Shown piece after piece: positions 20,925 through 32,531 of a DNA stretch of 64,000 nucleotides; position 1 is the first letter of the stretch, and each line of letters starts with the position of its first letter. This DNA is from Dictyophora rubrovolvata (taxonomy: Eukaryota; Basidiomycota; Agaricomycetes; Phallales; Phallaceae). The DNA lies in NCBI GenBank assembly GCA_029959195.1, contig CP114124.1:1054001-1118000 (forward strand), written 5' to 3'. The position numbers and the translations under genes are program-made. Below the pieces are notes generated by a model that did not search any database, was not told the DNA's origin, and saw only the letters and a list, made by a program, of their open reading frames with translations.

Positions 20925-22090
20925 TGGCGCATCGAGATCAGCTGTCCAGTTTCTTAGATTCGTCTAGGTCACCCTCCCTCCAACATCATCCCTTGCACCA
21001 CCAGCGTCATCAGCTCAACAAACACAGGAGCATCATGTTCCCTTCTGAGGTGGACTGCTGCCTCCTCTTGGATATACAGTGCCAAGCGCAGCAAGCTTGT
21101 ACAGCACTTTCGACTTCGATGTCTGTATGAATGGGCGATTTGCGCCGGCGATACCGCCTTCTTCTGGGCCTCAACTTCTCAGTGGTGGTGATAATGTTGA
21201 TAATGGTGCACTGTCCTCATCCGAGTCTGCTCCGAATCCGAGGGGTTCACCTGCTACGACGACTACTCCGTATCATTCTTATCCGGCGCATATGCTTCCT
21301 TATCGTGGTCAGCCACCTTCGCGCCCTTCTTCGAGAGCCTCAACTGGTTATCCCTGCTGCAGGTCCTGGTCCTGCACCCATTACGGTTCCTAATGCTCCG
21401 CCACCTTCTGTCATGACACCAAGCGCGATTCCTACAATGAAAAGACAGCATAGACTCTAACTAAGAGGCCGAGAACGGATGAGGGGTTTGAAAGACGCGT
21501 TTCTACTGGTTCTGTGCCTGGCGGACGTCCCTCCGTCTGCACACTACGGTGGTTCAGCAGCGTTGAATTCATCATCCGCGCCTGCTACAACGACGTCCTC
21601 GTCTAGCCAACTGCCGAATCAAAGTCAAAATCAGTATGGCGGACATCATTATTCGTCGAGTGCTTATTCTCCTCGAAATAGTACCAATCTGCCTCCTCAT
21701 CCAACTGAACTGTGATCGTGATCGTGATAGGGAGCGGGATAGAGACAGAGACAGGGAAAGGTGGGGGTGCCCACCTTATGGTGTGGGAGGAGAACATTCG
21801 CGGTCATACTTGTCATCGTCTTATCCTCCTCAGTACGCGCACCATTCTGCTTATGGCAACAAGTCTGAAGACCGGGAACGTGACAAAGAGAGGGACAAGG
21901 ACGATAAAAGGACCGGATGAATGATGGTCGATTTGGAGTCGAATTCTGCGTCTGTTTCACCGCCTCCTCCGAGGTCGCCATGTCAAATGTGAATGGAGAT
22001 GTGTCCGGGGCGAGGGCTGTGCCAGGTCCTGGACCTGTTGGAGGATTGGGGGGTTTTCGTGGTCGACCGAACCAAGCTCGGTAACAGTTT
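20925..22090 (+). pseudogene. Decayed low-complexity gene (Ser/Pro-rich then Arg-Asp/Glu-rich)
   Basis: Coding-like stretches in changing frames: STFDFDVCMNGRFAPAIPPS, then PAHMLPYRGQPPSRPSSR, then KRPRTDEGFERR-like, then a run of RD/RE dipeptides followed by SSSYPPQYAHHSAYGNKSED. The composition resembles disordered regions of nuclear regulators, but the parent gene is not identified and is not in this window. The frame changes several times, so it is a remnant. Confidence 0.55.
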
Positions 22091-22149
22091 TCAGGGCAAT
22101 AAAATGGATCTCGGTGCGTTTCGACTGTCCGACTAAGTCTACTAACCTA

Positions 22150-22826
22150 AATGTTGTTTATATCTAGGAACGAAGATGAAGCCCGACGAGTTCACGGTTA
22201 AGTGTTTCCCTCGCGGAGATGCTGACTGGGAGTTCGAATATCCCGAAGATCGTCTACTTCCACTTAAGGGCGTCATCGCCGACGATTTGATGCGCGCCCC
22301 CGACATGTAGGATTCAGACGGCGAACCGTGCTTGTTGGTCTCCAAGAGGGGAAATGCCACTGGCACCACCCTCGGCCGCGCGAATGACATCTTCTCCGTC
22401 GTTCGCGATTACTTTAGTGACATGTCTATCAACCAAATCTCAATGGAGTGTGGGATAATTAACTACGATAGCAAGTCGGACGTCTTTTCGGAACCTGGTG
22501 ATTCGGGCTCAATTATCGCCGACATCTGTGGTCGTATCGGTGGCATGCTTAGCGGCAGTTCTGGTAAGACCAAGACCTCCGACATGACCTATGCCACACC
22601 ATTCTGGTGGCTCCTCAAGCGTATCCAGGCTAACGAGTTCCCCAATGCCCACCTCGGTGTCGTCACCTAGGCATCTCGACATCAACGAGGATTGCTGTTT
22701 AGGTTCGTCTTTATTTTCCGTCTCGTCTTCTCGTACTTACAACTAACGAACCTTGACGTCTAGAGTCGTCTGCCTCGATTTGGATGGCGATATTGATGAC
22801 TTTGGCCTCCTAGGTCTAAACAGGGA
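22150..22826 (+). pseudogene. Fragment of a trypsin-fold-like GDSGS-domain gene
   Basis: Translation gives FTVKCFPRGDADWEFEYPED, an internal stop, then CLLVSKRGNATGTTLGRAND, EPGDSGSIIADICGRIGGML and DMTYATPFWWLLKRI. GDSGS followed by a Gly-rich strand and TYATP resembles the active-site serine loop of S1-type peptidases. I recall similar uncharacterised genes repeated in mushroom genomes, which is recollection, not a search. The fragment ends in a foreign join with T2c near 22827. Confidence 0.6.
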
Positions 22827-23310
22827 TGAGCACAAGCTCTCTATTATAATGCTAGCGAAGTGAAAGAAAACACCAAGGATGTCATAAATCTGCTAGACCC
22901 TGATTGTTTTCGTTAACGACCAGCCTTCCTGAGAGAGTCGGGTTTCTCTGAGTATACATAGCACCAGTGGCCCACTTAGTGTACCTCATTTTCTTTTTCC
23001 TTTAGTTTTTCTTCAATTATCTGATTTTGAGTTCAGTTCAAGATACAAGACAAGTCAAACGACATTTCACTTCAAACCTTCTACAGTCCTCCACTTCTTG
23101 CCCCCATCCCAGTAGACAGCCTCAATGGCACCCTCGATAAAGGTATCTCTGCCACTCTCGGAACGTCTGATATTCTAGACGGCACGGTCAATCTCAACTA
23201 AGAGAGCGGCCGATAAACGTGTCCCTCAATACGATGTCACCGTCAAAATTGGCGACAAGCACTACCAAGGAGAAATTACTCTCTAATCTCTCTAATTTTA
23301 GAGCCAACTG
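22827..23310 (+). pseudogene. T2c: remnant of a T2 family gene beside ADE1
   Basis: It covers exons 3 and 4 of a T2 gene, with several frame breaks. The stretch DILDGTVN and its DNA are almost identical to T2a, closer than to T2b or T2-right. The first exon and micro-exon are gone, cut at the join with the GDSGS fragment. Its 3' flank to ADE1 matches 6980-7300. Confidence 0.8.
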
Positions 23311-23584
23311 CAGTGTCCTTTTCTTCGCGTTGTCATACTAGCGAAGTAGATTCATCTAAAAGTCTGAAATTCCCTATTACAAAAAGTTTAATTGAGGTCT
23401 CCCAAGTTAGCGTTTTGAGTTTTTTCTTCGAATAGCGCATTAGATATTGACTAAATATCAACTTCAAGTTGATTCATTTTCTCAACTGGTAGGGCTTGAC
23501 TTTCGCCAAAAATACCAGTCCTTAAGCTTCACCGAAAAAAAAAAACGGCCTTTGACTTCAGAATGTACCAGTACCGTTTACGTA

Positions 23585-24943
23585 ATGCTTCCTCTTTCGC
23601 CAGTCCCTCTTCTCCAAACAAGCCTTCCTTTAAAGTTAGTATCAAAAGGAAAAGTGAGAGATATATACGATGTTCCCCCAAGTGAAGCTCTAGACAAGCT
23701 TTACGCAAGTAAATCAAGCAAATCAAGCTCGACCTCGACGGCAATTCTCCGAAACGGCGCTTTGCTTTTCATCGCGACGGACAGAATTTCCGCATACGAT
23801 GTTATTTTGAAAAACGTGAGTTTTGAACAACTGTTGAACATTATTTATCTACCTTCTTTTTTTACCTTTGTGAATTGATTAGGGTATCCCACAAAAAGGT
23901 GTTCTCCTAACAGAAATTTCGACTTTCTGGTTTAGCGAGTTGGCGGATATTGTGCCCAATCATGTCATCAGCACCTCTTTGGAAGCGATCCTGTCTGTAT
24001 TACCATTATTTTCTGGAGAAATAGACCTCGAACAGATCCGATCTCAGCTCAAAGGACGTACGATGCTTGTTCAGAAAGCCAAGGTCATTCCGATTGAAGC
24101 GATCGTGAGAGGATATTTGACTGGTAAAGTACCCTGTTACGGTTAATATTCATCATATCACGAAACCGAACGTATCTTTTTTTAAGGCTCGGCATGGTCG
24201 GAATACAGATCGCATACAACCGTGCACTCGATACCTTTGCCAGCAGGCCTTATTGAGTCTCAAAAGTTCCCGGAGCCTATATTCACCCCGTCAACCAAAG
24301 CAGAGTTAGGGATGCATGATGAGAATATCAGTCCTCAGCGTGGTGAGCTTGTTTGAAAAAAAAATTCCAATCACAAAATAATCATACTAATATATAGTCT
24401 TATAAATTAAAAATAATTCATTATTTCCCCTTCCTTGATTCACTACGGTCTTCTTTCCTGTACCGCAACCCATATTTCCCTGGCCAACTTCTAGCGCGAG
24501 AGATAGTCGGAATGGATGTATATGATGAGATCGAAAGGATTTCTCTTGCACTGTATAAAAAAGCTTCATCGTACGCAGAAAACCGGGGTCTCATTCTCGC
24601 CGATACGAAATTCGAATTCGGATTAATGGATTCACAAGTTGATGATCAGGAGGGATCAGCTCAGACTTCGAAGCCTACTCTGATATTAATTGACGAACTC
24701 CTAACCCCTGACTCGTCAAGATATTGGCCAAAGCAAGGATACGAACCCGGGAAACTACAGCCAAGTTTCGATAAACAATACTTGCGCAATTGGATGGTCG
24801 GGAAAGGGTTTAAAAAGGGGCTGGAAAGCGGTCCGCCTGGAATGGAAAGTGAAGGGTGGGTCATTGAAGCTGGTGTTGTGGAGGGTACAAGACAACGATA
24901 CGTAGAGTGTGTGGAGAAGTTGGTTAAGCGGCGGATAGGATAG
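23585..24943 (+). CDS. ADE1: Phosphoribosylaminoimidazole-succinocarboxamide synthase (SAICAR synthetase)
   Basis: The enzyme catalyses ATP-dependent joining of aspartate to CAIR in purine synthesis, in the cytosol. Exon 1 carries [11 protein letters not shown] and [18 protein letters not shown]. Exon 2 carries [26 protein letters not shown] and [19 protein letters not shown]. Exon 3 carries [20 protein letters not shown]. Exon 4, after an intron of about 153 nt, carries [27 protein letters not shown] and [10 protein letters not shown]. Length of about 310 residues is normal for the family. The start at 23585 gives [20 protein letters not shown]. Its first exon and promoter were duplicated to 6980-7420. 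The gene itself is intact. Confidence 0.97.
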
Positions 24944-25310
24944 AATGGGCAGTGGATATGAAGTAAGGTAATCAGTGGCCAAGGCATTGACGCCTTGGTT
25001 ATTGAGCGTATGGTAGTGAGCAGGGTGAATAAGGTGAGTAAGGTGTTATAGGGCTTAATAGTTCTGCTTCTGTATGTTGTGGCGTAGTTTCATCGTCATC
25101 ATTGTTGTTTTCCATATAACTCTTCAAAATAGAAGAGAATGGACGATAAGTTCGAGGCGATGGATGTGTTATGGAGATATGATTCTGTGGAAAAATGTTC
25201 TCATGTGGGGAAGGGGAGGTTGGTGTTCTCGACAATGAGGCTCTATCTTGGCTCACCCACGTTACTGATGGTCCTATCATCTGTTTGGAGAAATCGAGTT
25301 AGAAACAATA
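24944..25310. other. Intergenic gap between convergent genes
   Basis: It holds the ADE1 3' UTR and the 3' UTR of the Cys-rich gene. No other feature seen. Confidence 0.6.
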
Positions 25311-26612
25311 TCATGATTCGAAAAACGGGAAATAACCAACAGAGATGAGAAGAATAGGCTCCCAGTTCGGTGACAGAGGTGTTGACAAGTTAACAGGTGA
25401 TTGAGCATAAGGAGAACTTGAATAAGGACTTGGACTTTCAGGTTGGTATGAGTTGATATAAGGAAATTGGGTATATATTCGTGGAAGGTGGACGGTTTGA
25501 GTAATAGACGGATGTGTTAACTCAATATTGATATCATTGCTAATGTCGATCGGAGACGACAGATCCCATGTTGCTGATGAGAAAGGTGACATCGGTGACA
25601 GGGGCGAGGAAGATGTCAGTGAGGATGAGAATGAGTAAGCTGAAACAGTTGTCGCCGGTGAGGTAAACGGAGAATGGAGAGTGGTAATCTGGCCAATGTT
25701 GGACATCGGCGCTTCCGAAGCTCCTTCGTCTACTAGTGACAGCTTCGGGAGGTCATAAACGGACTTCGGTATGGGTTGCCCGGGTAATGTGTCAATAGAA
25801 GAAGGGGGCGACGGGCTTCTAACCTCGACGGAGATAACGGTGCTCTGATCGTCGATTTCGGCTTCGGGACCGTTTGCGTATCGACAGGGACAAGTCGGCG
25901 AGTAACAACCGTATCCGTTGCTACAGCTGTTTGAATAACATTGCACAGTGAACTTTTTCTTCTTGTTTCGCTATATTATGAATTCGATTGAGATAACTGA
26001 TAACAAATCAAATGTTTTATTGAAGGAGGTGGACTCACATTCGGACAAGAGAACGAATAGCAAGGGTCCGATTCATCGCATGTTGAGGAATAGCATTTTG
26101 AAAGAGACGGCATAACACCGGTCGGAAGGCATGTTGAATCCGTATCGTCCTGCCTCCGTGCAGCTGGGGAACTGGTTATCAGACTGACGCCGGCACCGGA
26201 AGGTTCGGGAAAAGACGTGGCCGCCCCAGATATGGACGCGCTTGGTGAACTGAGCTTGGGCCTCGAAGACTCTGGCTGGTCGTCACACCGCAGTAAAATG
26301 CAGATATCATTGTCTGTCGCTCGTTCGACAGACGTCCAGGTCGTATTATAGAGAAAGAATTGCATCTCTAGACTTGCTATGAGTGCTTCAATTAGTGTAT
26401 TGCTGGTGGGAGTGCGTCTTGAGGTATAAGTGCGGAGGACAGTCTACAGCCAATGAGGAATCACTTCGCATGGCATGATGTGGAACTCGCCGTACCTTCA
26501 GTTCGCCCATGGTAAATGACTGGGGATACAATTTCATAGTAGCATCAACGTGGTCGGATAGGACGAGATGGTCCCGAAGGAAGAAGGCACAATGGCTTAG
26601 CAGGGAGGACAT
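25311..26612 (-). CDS. Cysteine-motif, Ser/Pro-rich protein of unknown function
   Basis: Three exons by frame. Exon 1 from 26612 (MSSLLSHCAFFLRDHLVLSD to FTMGELK) joins exon 2 (MQFFLYNTTWTSVERATDND). Exon 2 ends in a Cys cluster, CYSSTCDESDPCYSFSCPN. Exon 3 opens with a second cluster, CYSNSCSNGYGCYSPTCPC, followed by a disordered Ser/Pro tail with repeated SPLSPMSPFSS-type runs. The intron splits the Cys region between two similar repeats, so these may be a duplicated metal-binding knot. No enzyme domain is visible. The gene is divergent from the anoctamin gene across about 290 bp. Exon ends are reasonably certain and the function is not known. Confidence 0.65.
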
Positions 26613-26898
26613 AGAGGAAAGACAAAAGAAAATCGAGATGAGAGAAGGGGGCGAAGGAAGGTTATACTCGTACTTATATCATAAAACGATAAATCAGGAA
26701 TCTGATGCAGTAAACAACAAACAGCGATAGGAAAATAGACGTGTGAATGTAAGGTACAAGATAGAAAACTGGTGCGAAGCAAGGCTGTGTGTGACTCCAT
26801 TCATTCAGCCAAAGTGTGACATGTGACATGTGACATCATAATTTGCTGGTACCAACTACGACGGCGCCTCGAGGCACTTTTGCTCGTTATTGTCCCTA

Positions 26899-29800
26899 AT
26901 GGCACTTGCGCCTGAAATAGACCTCGTCTTACTTTTTGTCCCATCTCGCCTCAAGAATGATTCCAAGCTTGGATACAACTCAAACCCTCGAGACGAACTA
27001 TCCAATCTCATCACAACCCTATCGTTGGGCGGTCTCAGTGTCACCGCCCGACCAGCTGTGGACGGCTCAGTTCCGGAAACGAATGGTCGTTCAACTCTAA
27101 ATTCTACTCATGCTCCCGAAATTTATATATTTGTCTCGGCACCACCGTCGAAACTAGCGGAATTATACAATGCACAGGCTCACGCAGACTTTCTCCTTGG
27201 CGTTCCTGCGCCATCTTGGAGAATTCGCGAAGGTGGTACCGCCTCTAAAGACTCAGAACCAAACAGATTTCAGTTGCATATGCTACCGCCGGCGGATAGA
27301 ATTCGTCTTGTGTACGAATATATCACCTCCCTCAGGGTGGAAGGCGGTCTCGGTATAGTTGTTGACCCATCACAATCAGGTTAGGATCCGATCGCCCCTT
27401 TTTCCTCAGTCTGGCTCTGCTTGACACATTCTGTCTACGTACATTTTAGACTCCGGCTCAGCTTCCGGTTTTGATACTCCCCAGTATCCGAGCATCAAGT
27501 CCATCTTCGCACTTCATGATCAAAAGTTCAACAGACGTTGGTTCGAATCATGGACGCGCCAGCGCCGTGGTTTTCATATCTCGTTTTCGGAATTGTGCAA
27601 AATCAGAGACGAGGCAAGTAGACGCTTAACTTCTACTGGCTGGTAGAGAAATTTGAATTTTTTTTTAATATCATACTCCCATCACTCATCACCCATCAAT
27701 GCTTCTTGGGCATTCTATTGCTGATCTTGGTTTTTGTTCTGATTTTCCACACCCTGAATTAGTTCGGCGAAGCAATGGTGCGTTCATGTGTCACCTCACT
27801 TCCGTTCAATATTCTTAGTACACATTCTCAGGGCTTTTACTTTGCCTTCTTGTCCTCCTACACGGTTTCCCTTTTCATTCCCGCTTTGTTGGGATTTCTA
27901 TTTTGGATCACGACGAGTCCCTACTCTCTCTTATTTTCATCGTTGCTCACCATCTGGTCCATATTTTGGGTCGAGTGGTGGCGTGTTCGTGAGAAAACCC
28001 TAGCAGTTCGATGGGGCACGCTTGGTTCATTTAAGGCTGAGAAAAGACGAGTTAGGTTTATATCCCAGAACAAAAACACGAATGTCAAAAATGACATAAC
28101 AAGTGAATTTGATGACCTTGACGCTGCGTTTCCTTGGTATAAGCGTGAATTGCGGATATTGGCATCCGTACCACTCATAATACTTTTTGGTGCACTTTTA
28201 GCTGCTGTTCTGACTGGTATCTTTGTCCTCGAAGCGTTCGTCACACGACTTTACCATGGCCCTGGCTCTCAATATATCGTACGTAACTATGTGTGGTCTA
28301 TCGCCGACCCCTACCTGTTTTAATATGTCCGAGCTTAGTCTCTTTTTCCAACCGTTCTTTTCACCCTGTTCATCCCCATTTTCCTCACCTTCTATCATAA
28401 TCTCGCAACACGTCTTACAAATTGGGAAAATCATGCACATGACTCAGGGTTTGATAACAGCCTCACCCTAAAGTCGTTCGCGTTGTCTTCCATTGTAGCC
28501 TATTTAGGATTGGCCCTTTCGGCCTTTTTATATGTTCCTTTTGGAGACATGGTCATGGGGTTAGTGGAAGGTGCATTCATTAACGAGACCGAGAGTGGTG
28601 GACATGAGAGAAGCTTGGGACGACTGAAACGATGGGGATTCAAAGCGAGGCAGGGCGGGGAGTTAGATACTGATCGTGAGCCGTGTTGTTACTGTTTTGT
28701 TGACATGATTTGACTAATCCATCATCAATTAGGACTTCAAAAGCAAATGTTTGCCTTTACGGTCACGAATCAAGTAGTGAACACGGCACAAGAGGTCGTT
28801 CTTCCATATATCTTTAGGGCTATTGAACGTTACCGAAGTGAAACGGAGTGGAATCCATTTGGAACCAAGACGCCTACCGAAAGTGAAAGTGGAGTGCCTG
28901 AGCCAAAAAAGAAGACGCCCCAACGAAAGATGACGGAAAGCGAAATGATGGAGCTAACGATGGAAAGAGAATGGGAAACTAAATTATTGCAAGAAGTTAA
29001 GAAAAACGCTTTGCTCCCTGACTATACTCTTTTCAGTAAGTGTACAAAAAAATTAAGCCGTATATGAGCCTTTACTTTTTTAGGTGATTATGCCGAAATG
29101 GTCACTCAATTCGGATATGTTGCACTTTGGTCAACTATTTGGCCGCTTGCTCCAGGTAGCTATTTTCGACATGTATGTTGATGGACGTTCTAACAACAAT
29201 CGTCCAATAGTGATGGCGTTCTTAAACAATTGGTTGGAAATGCGTTCCGATGCTTTTAAAATTATGACCCATAGCAGGAGACCGCTTCCCAAGCGTGTAG
29301 AATCGATTGGGGCCTGGTTGGATTGCATGGTGAGTTTTTTTTTAGTTTGCATTCGCATCACTTGTGATGCACCCTTGAAATTTAATTGGGGAACTGGGGT
29401 AAACTCAACCTTGGAATACTTCTTTTCACTATCTCTTTTTTCCGTTTCTTTCCTTTTCTTTCACTCCTCTTGCACATTTCATCTCCTGTTGACACTGAGC
29501 TGGTTATGCGGTCTACTTCGAGATTATCCTCGATTTCCTGCTTTACCATCTGAGACCCTGTCTTAATTCACTCCATCAGTTGAATGGGGATTTGATTCAA
29601 GTTTCGGAAGTCTGATCCGATTGATCGAACCACTGGAGTTCAAGTTCTGATGAAGGTGTTCCAATCTTATCTTGATCATTTTCCCACTGCTGAATTAGGT
29701 TGACGCCGAGCCGTCAGCTCAGGCTCCCTGACTAGGAAGGCGTATGTTTTCATTCTCAGGTTAATATCTGACGACATTCTTGATTCTAATTGATCTATGC

Positions 29801-30789
29801 ATATCATGGTCCTAAACGATGAAAACCCATCTACGTGATAAGGTTATGATCACTTTGGTTCTTTGGCGACTTCTCGAAGTCTTTATAATCACTTTTTTTC
29901 CTTATCCGTAACTATACTTCTACTCTTTTGTTGATGCTTTCTATGTCGTCAAGTTCTTACAATAGCCATCGTGAACACGTTATGATGCGTTCCCATTGCC
30001 TTACATTGCCGCATTTTTATCTCGATCTTCATTCATTGGCACTTCCCAAGTTTCATTAATCTATGCTTTACCTCAGTTCCCTAATTCCCTATCATCATCG
30101 CCATCGTATAAACGATGGGAAAGCTTTTCCCAATATTCATTCTTTTTTCTGTTTTTTTTCAGGCATTTATATCCTGGCTGGGTACACTCACAAATGCGGC
30201 ATTGGTGTATCTTTTTCACCCAGAAAAGCACGCAGTTCTCTCTTCCAGATTTGGAACTTCCCTTAGGGCGACTGTGCCAGGTTCGATTGGAGGATCGGAA
30301 CCCTTATTTGGTGTAGAAGGCACCCTGGCTGCCCCCTTGGAAACTCATGCCCCTTCACATCTTGAAATACACGCTCCGGCAGCTCACGGCGATCCCTCAT
30401 CTACCATCACTTCGACATGGCACATACTACTTATGCCAGCACTTTTGGTAACGTTGGCGAGTTCACACGGATACATTTTATTGCGAGCTGCTATTCGCCA
30501 TATCGTTTGGCGAGCCGTGTGGAGAGGCTCTAAAGAAGAAAGAGAAATCAAGCGAATGGGAGAAACGATCAAAGAGGCTTGTTTAGGTCAGATGAGGCGG
30601 AATGAGCGAAAGGGCAAAGATAGTGCCGGCACTGGTGGCAGCAGTTTTGCACTCCCTACCGGTGTTAGCATTGGTGTTGATGTGGGTGAGGTGGGCTCTG
30701 ATCAGATGAACGATACAGAACGACTATTCTGGGAACGCGATTTGGATGAAGCCGGTGTTTGGAGTGCTATTAGCGGTAAAGAAGATTAG
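26899..30789 (+). CDS. Anoctamin/TMEM16 family membrane protein (Ist2-like)
   Basis: The first exon is a soluble N-terminal region (MALAPEIDLVLLFVPSRLKN). Membrane exons include KFNRRWFESW, FYFAFLSSYTVSLFIPALLG, LFTLFIPIFLTFYHNLATRL, TQFGYVALWSTIWPLAP and FLNNWLEMRSDAFKI. The stretch RRPLPKRVESIGAWLDCM matches the conserved anoctamin region before a late helix. Family members are calcium-regulated ion channels or lipid scramblases; yeast Ist2 tethers cortical ER to plasma membrane. The intron at about 27612 starts with GC instead of GT, and the next exon is only 15 nt (TTCGGCGAAGCAATG, FGEAM). One intron of about 830 nt (29332-30163) is unusually long here. The last exon, ending at 30789, holds the final helices and a charged tail. 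Confidence 0.92.
29332..30163 (+). other. Exceptionally long intron of the anoctamin gene
   Basis: It runs from a GTGAGT donor after AWLDCM to the acceptor TTTTTTCAG before AFISWLGTLTNAALVYLF. Most introns in this window are 50-70 nt. A CTGATGA at 29647 and a CTGA at 29690 could be boxes C and D of a snoRNA, but no convincing terminal stem was found. No protein-like exon was recognised inside. Confidence 0.6.
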
Positions 30790-31062
30790 CTTTATTGGGA
30801 ATCTTTTTGGAGCGTTTGTTCAAAACATACCATCTAATGCTACGCGAATTTACATGCTGGAATATATACAATGTGCAATCCAAACACAAGCTCGAACAAG
30901 GGCACTAAAAAATTCAACTCCATAGTTTGGTTTATTACTGCAAGGATATTATCACAGAACCAAGACCTCGTCCCTTCTCGCGCACACTAAACAAGCTCTA
31001 AACGTTGTCTATGCGTGACATGAGTGCCCACAGCAGCGCCTATCCTCATGAGACCAAAAAAA

Positions 31063-31158
31063 CGACAACAGCAGGATTTGAACCTGCGCCCTCATAGAGG
31101 ATCAGATGCTTTGTCATTGAATTCAAGTCTGACACCTTAACCACTCGGTCATGTTGCC
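31063..31158 (-). tRNA. tRNA-Ser(UGA) with a 14-nt intron
   Basis: The acceptor stem GGCAACA pairs with TGTTGTC (one G-U). The D arm, an anticodon loop CTTGAAA after removal of intron TTCAATGACAAAGC, a long variable arm with CCTC/GAGG stem, and a T arm GCAGGTTCAAATCCTGC are all present. Anticodon UGA and the extra arm identify serine. The intron lies one base 3' of the anticodon, the standard place. The A box (TGACCGAGTGG) and B box (GGTTCAAATCC) are intact. Confidence 0.93.
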
Positions 31159-31361
31159 TTAACACACCTTCAACCTTGTTACATCGTTGAGCGAAATGCA
31201 CAACTTCAGCGAAATTTATCAGGCAATTATCAGGTATTAGACAACTGAAAGCCAACATCGATACACATAATGAAAATAAAAATATAATCTGTCCATTTCA
31301 TATAGATTTCTTTGAGAGGTGAAAACAATTCTTGGGGTATCCCACTGACTCGCTTACTGTT

Positions 31362-31964
31362 TCATAATCGAGTGACAGCTTTGGCGTCGAGCGGCATGCC
31401 TGATTTGAAAAGCGATAGAATATCATTAAACGACAATCCAAACCCAAAATATAATAATAGAGATACGCACCACTTGGGTCGATTCCGTTACGGGCAAGTA
31501 TTCGATGGTGTCTTCTAAGCCTTGCCTCGTCAAAGCTATTGAGAAATATGAGTACTGTCATCAGAAAAAAGAACCACAGTCAATTCACGAGCATGAAGCA
31601 CTTACTCTACGCCTTCGTTTCGCATGATATCAAGTACTTCTTGTGTTGCTGCTTCATCCAATCCTTCTCGAGAATCGCCGCCAAGGATATTCTGCTCCAA
31701 ATCGAAATTTGAGCTGGAAAGCCCGACGGATGCTTGGGCGGAGAAAGACGTAGGTACACGGGTGTATCCTACTCTGTTATTGCGTATAGGTAGATTTGGT
31801 AAGAGTGTTTGGAGTTTGTTTGGAAGGAGCGGTATGAGTTTGGAGCGATAGTGGACGCTTCCTGGTAAAAAGACTCGTTCAGCATGATGGCATGTGTTAC
31901 GATTATGATATTTACCCATGAAAAAGAGAAAAAAACAACTTAGAATAGATAAGTAAAAGAACAT
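31362..31964 (-). CDS. DUF2015 family small membrane protein
   Basis: Exons 31606-31964, 31471-31535 and 31362-31399. The N-terminus is a hydrophobic segment (FFYLSILSCFFLFFMG), then PTSFSAQASVGLSSSNFDLE. The C-terminus reads VLDIMRNEGVDFDEARLRRH, ILARNGIDPSG and MPLDAKAVTRL, which is the conserved end of fungal DUF2015 proteins. The role is not established. The two introns were fixed by this C-terminal motif. It lies tail-to-head with the RSA4 3' end, about 570 bp away. Confidence 0.85.
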
Positions 31965-32531
31965 TATTGCTATGAATCAAAGTTTGGAGTGAGGCGTGTA
32001 CGTGTGGTTTGGACTTGGAATGGTTTGATTCCGTGGTTGCTAAATATATACCAAATTTCAAATTTCAGATATTGCACTGGCCTAATTGTTTGTTCCACTG
32101 GCTTGCATTCAGCGCTGAAATCTTTATGGACACACCGTTAGCTTCGCATTGTCGTAGGTATTCCCAATTTGAAGCGCTTTATTATGTATTTTTAACTTCA
32201 CCGGTTATGTGACGTCAACTGCTAGGTTTAACAGGAACATATTCAGATTATATTTGGCCATAGACGCTTTCGAAAGAAACAGGAAAAGGATTATCTTCAT
32301 AAGAAAATATCATGGCGCTTAAAAAAAGAATCAGGCTGAGTCTGTTGGTCTTTCTCAAGTTCAGGAACAAGGCTTCTGCGACAACACCATTTCAATCGGA
32401 ATGCTGGTATTCAAACGAATTAAAATAATGATTCGGTATGGAATACGATAATGATATTGATATCTAATGTTTCCATCTAGAGGCAAACTTATGTTAGACA
32501 AACCTTTATTTCCGGAAATGATTGCAGAATC

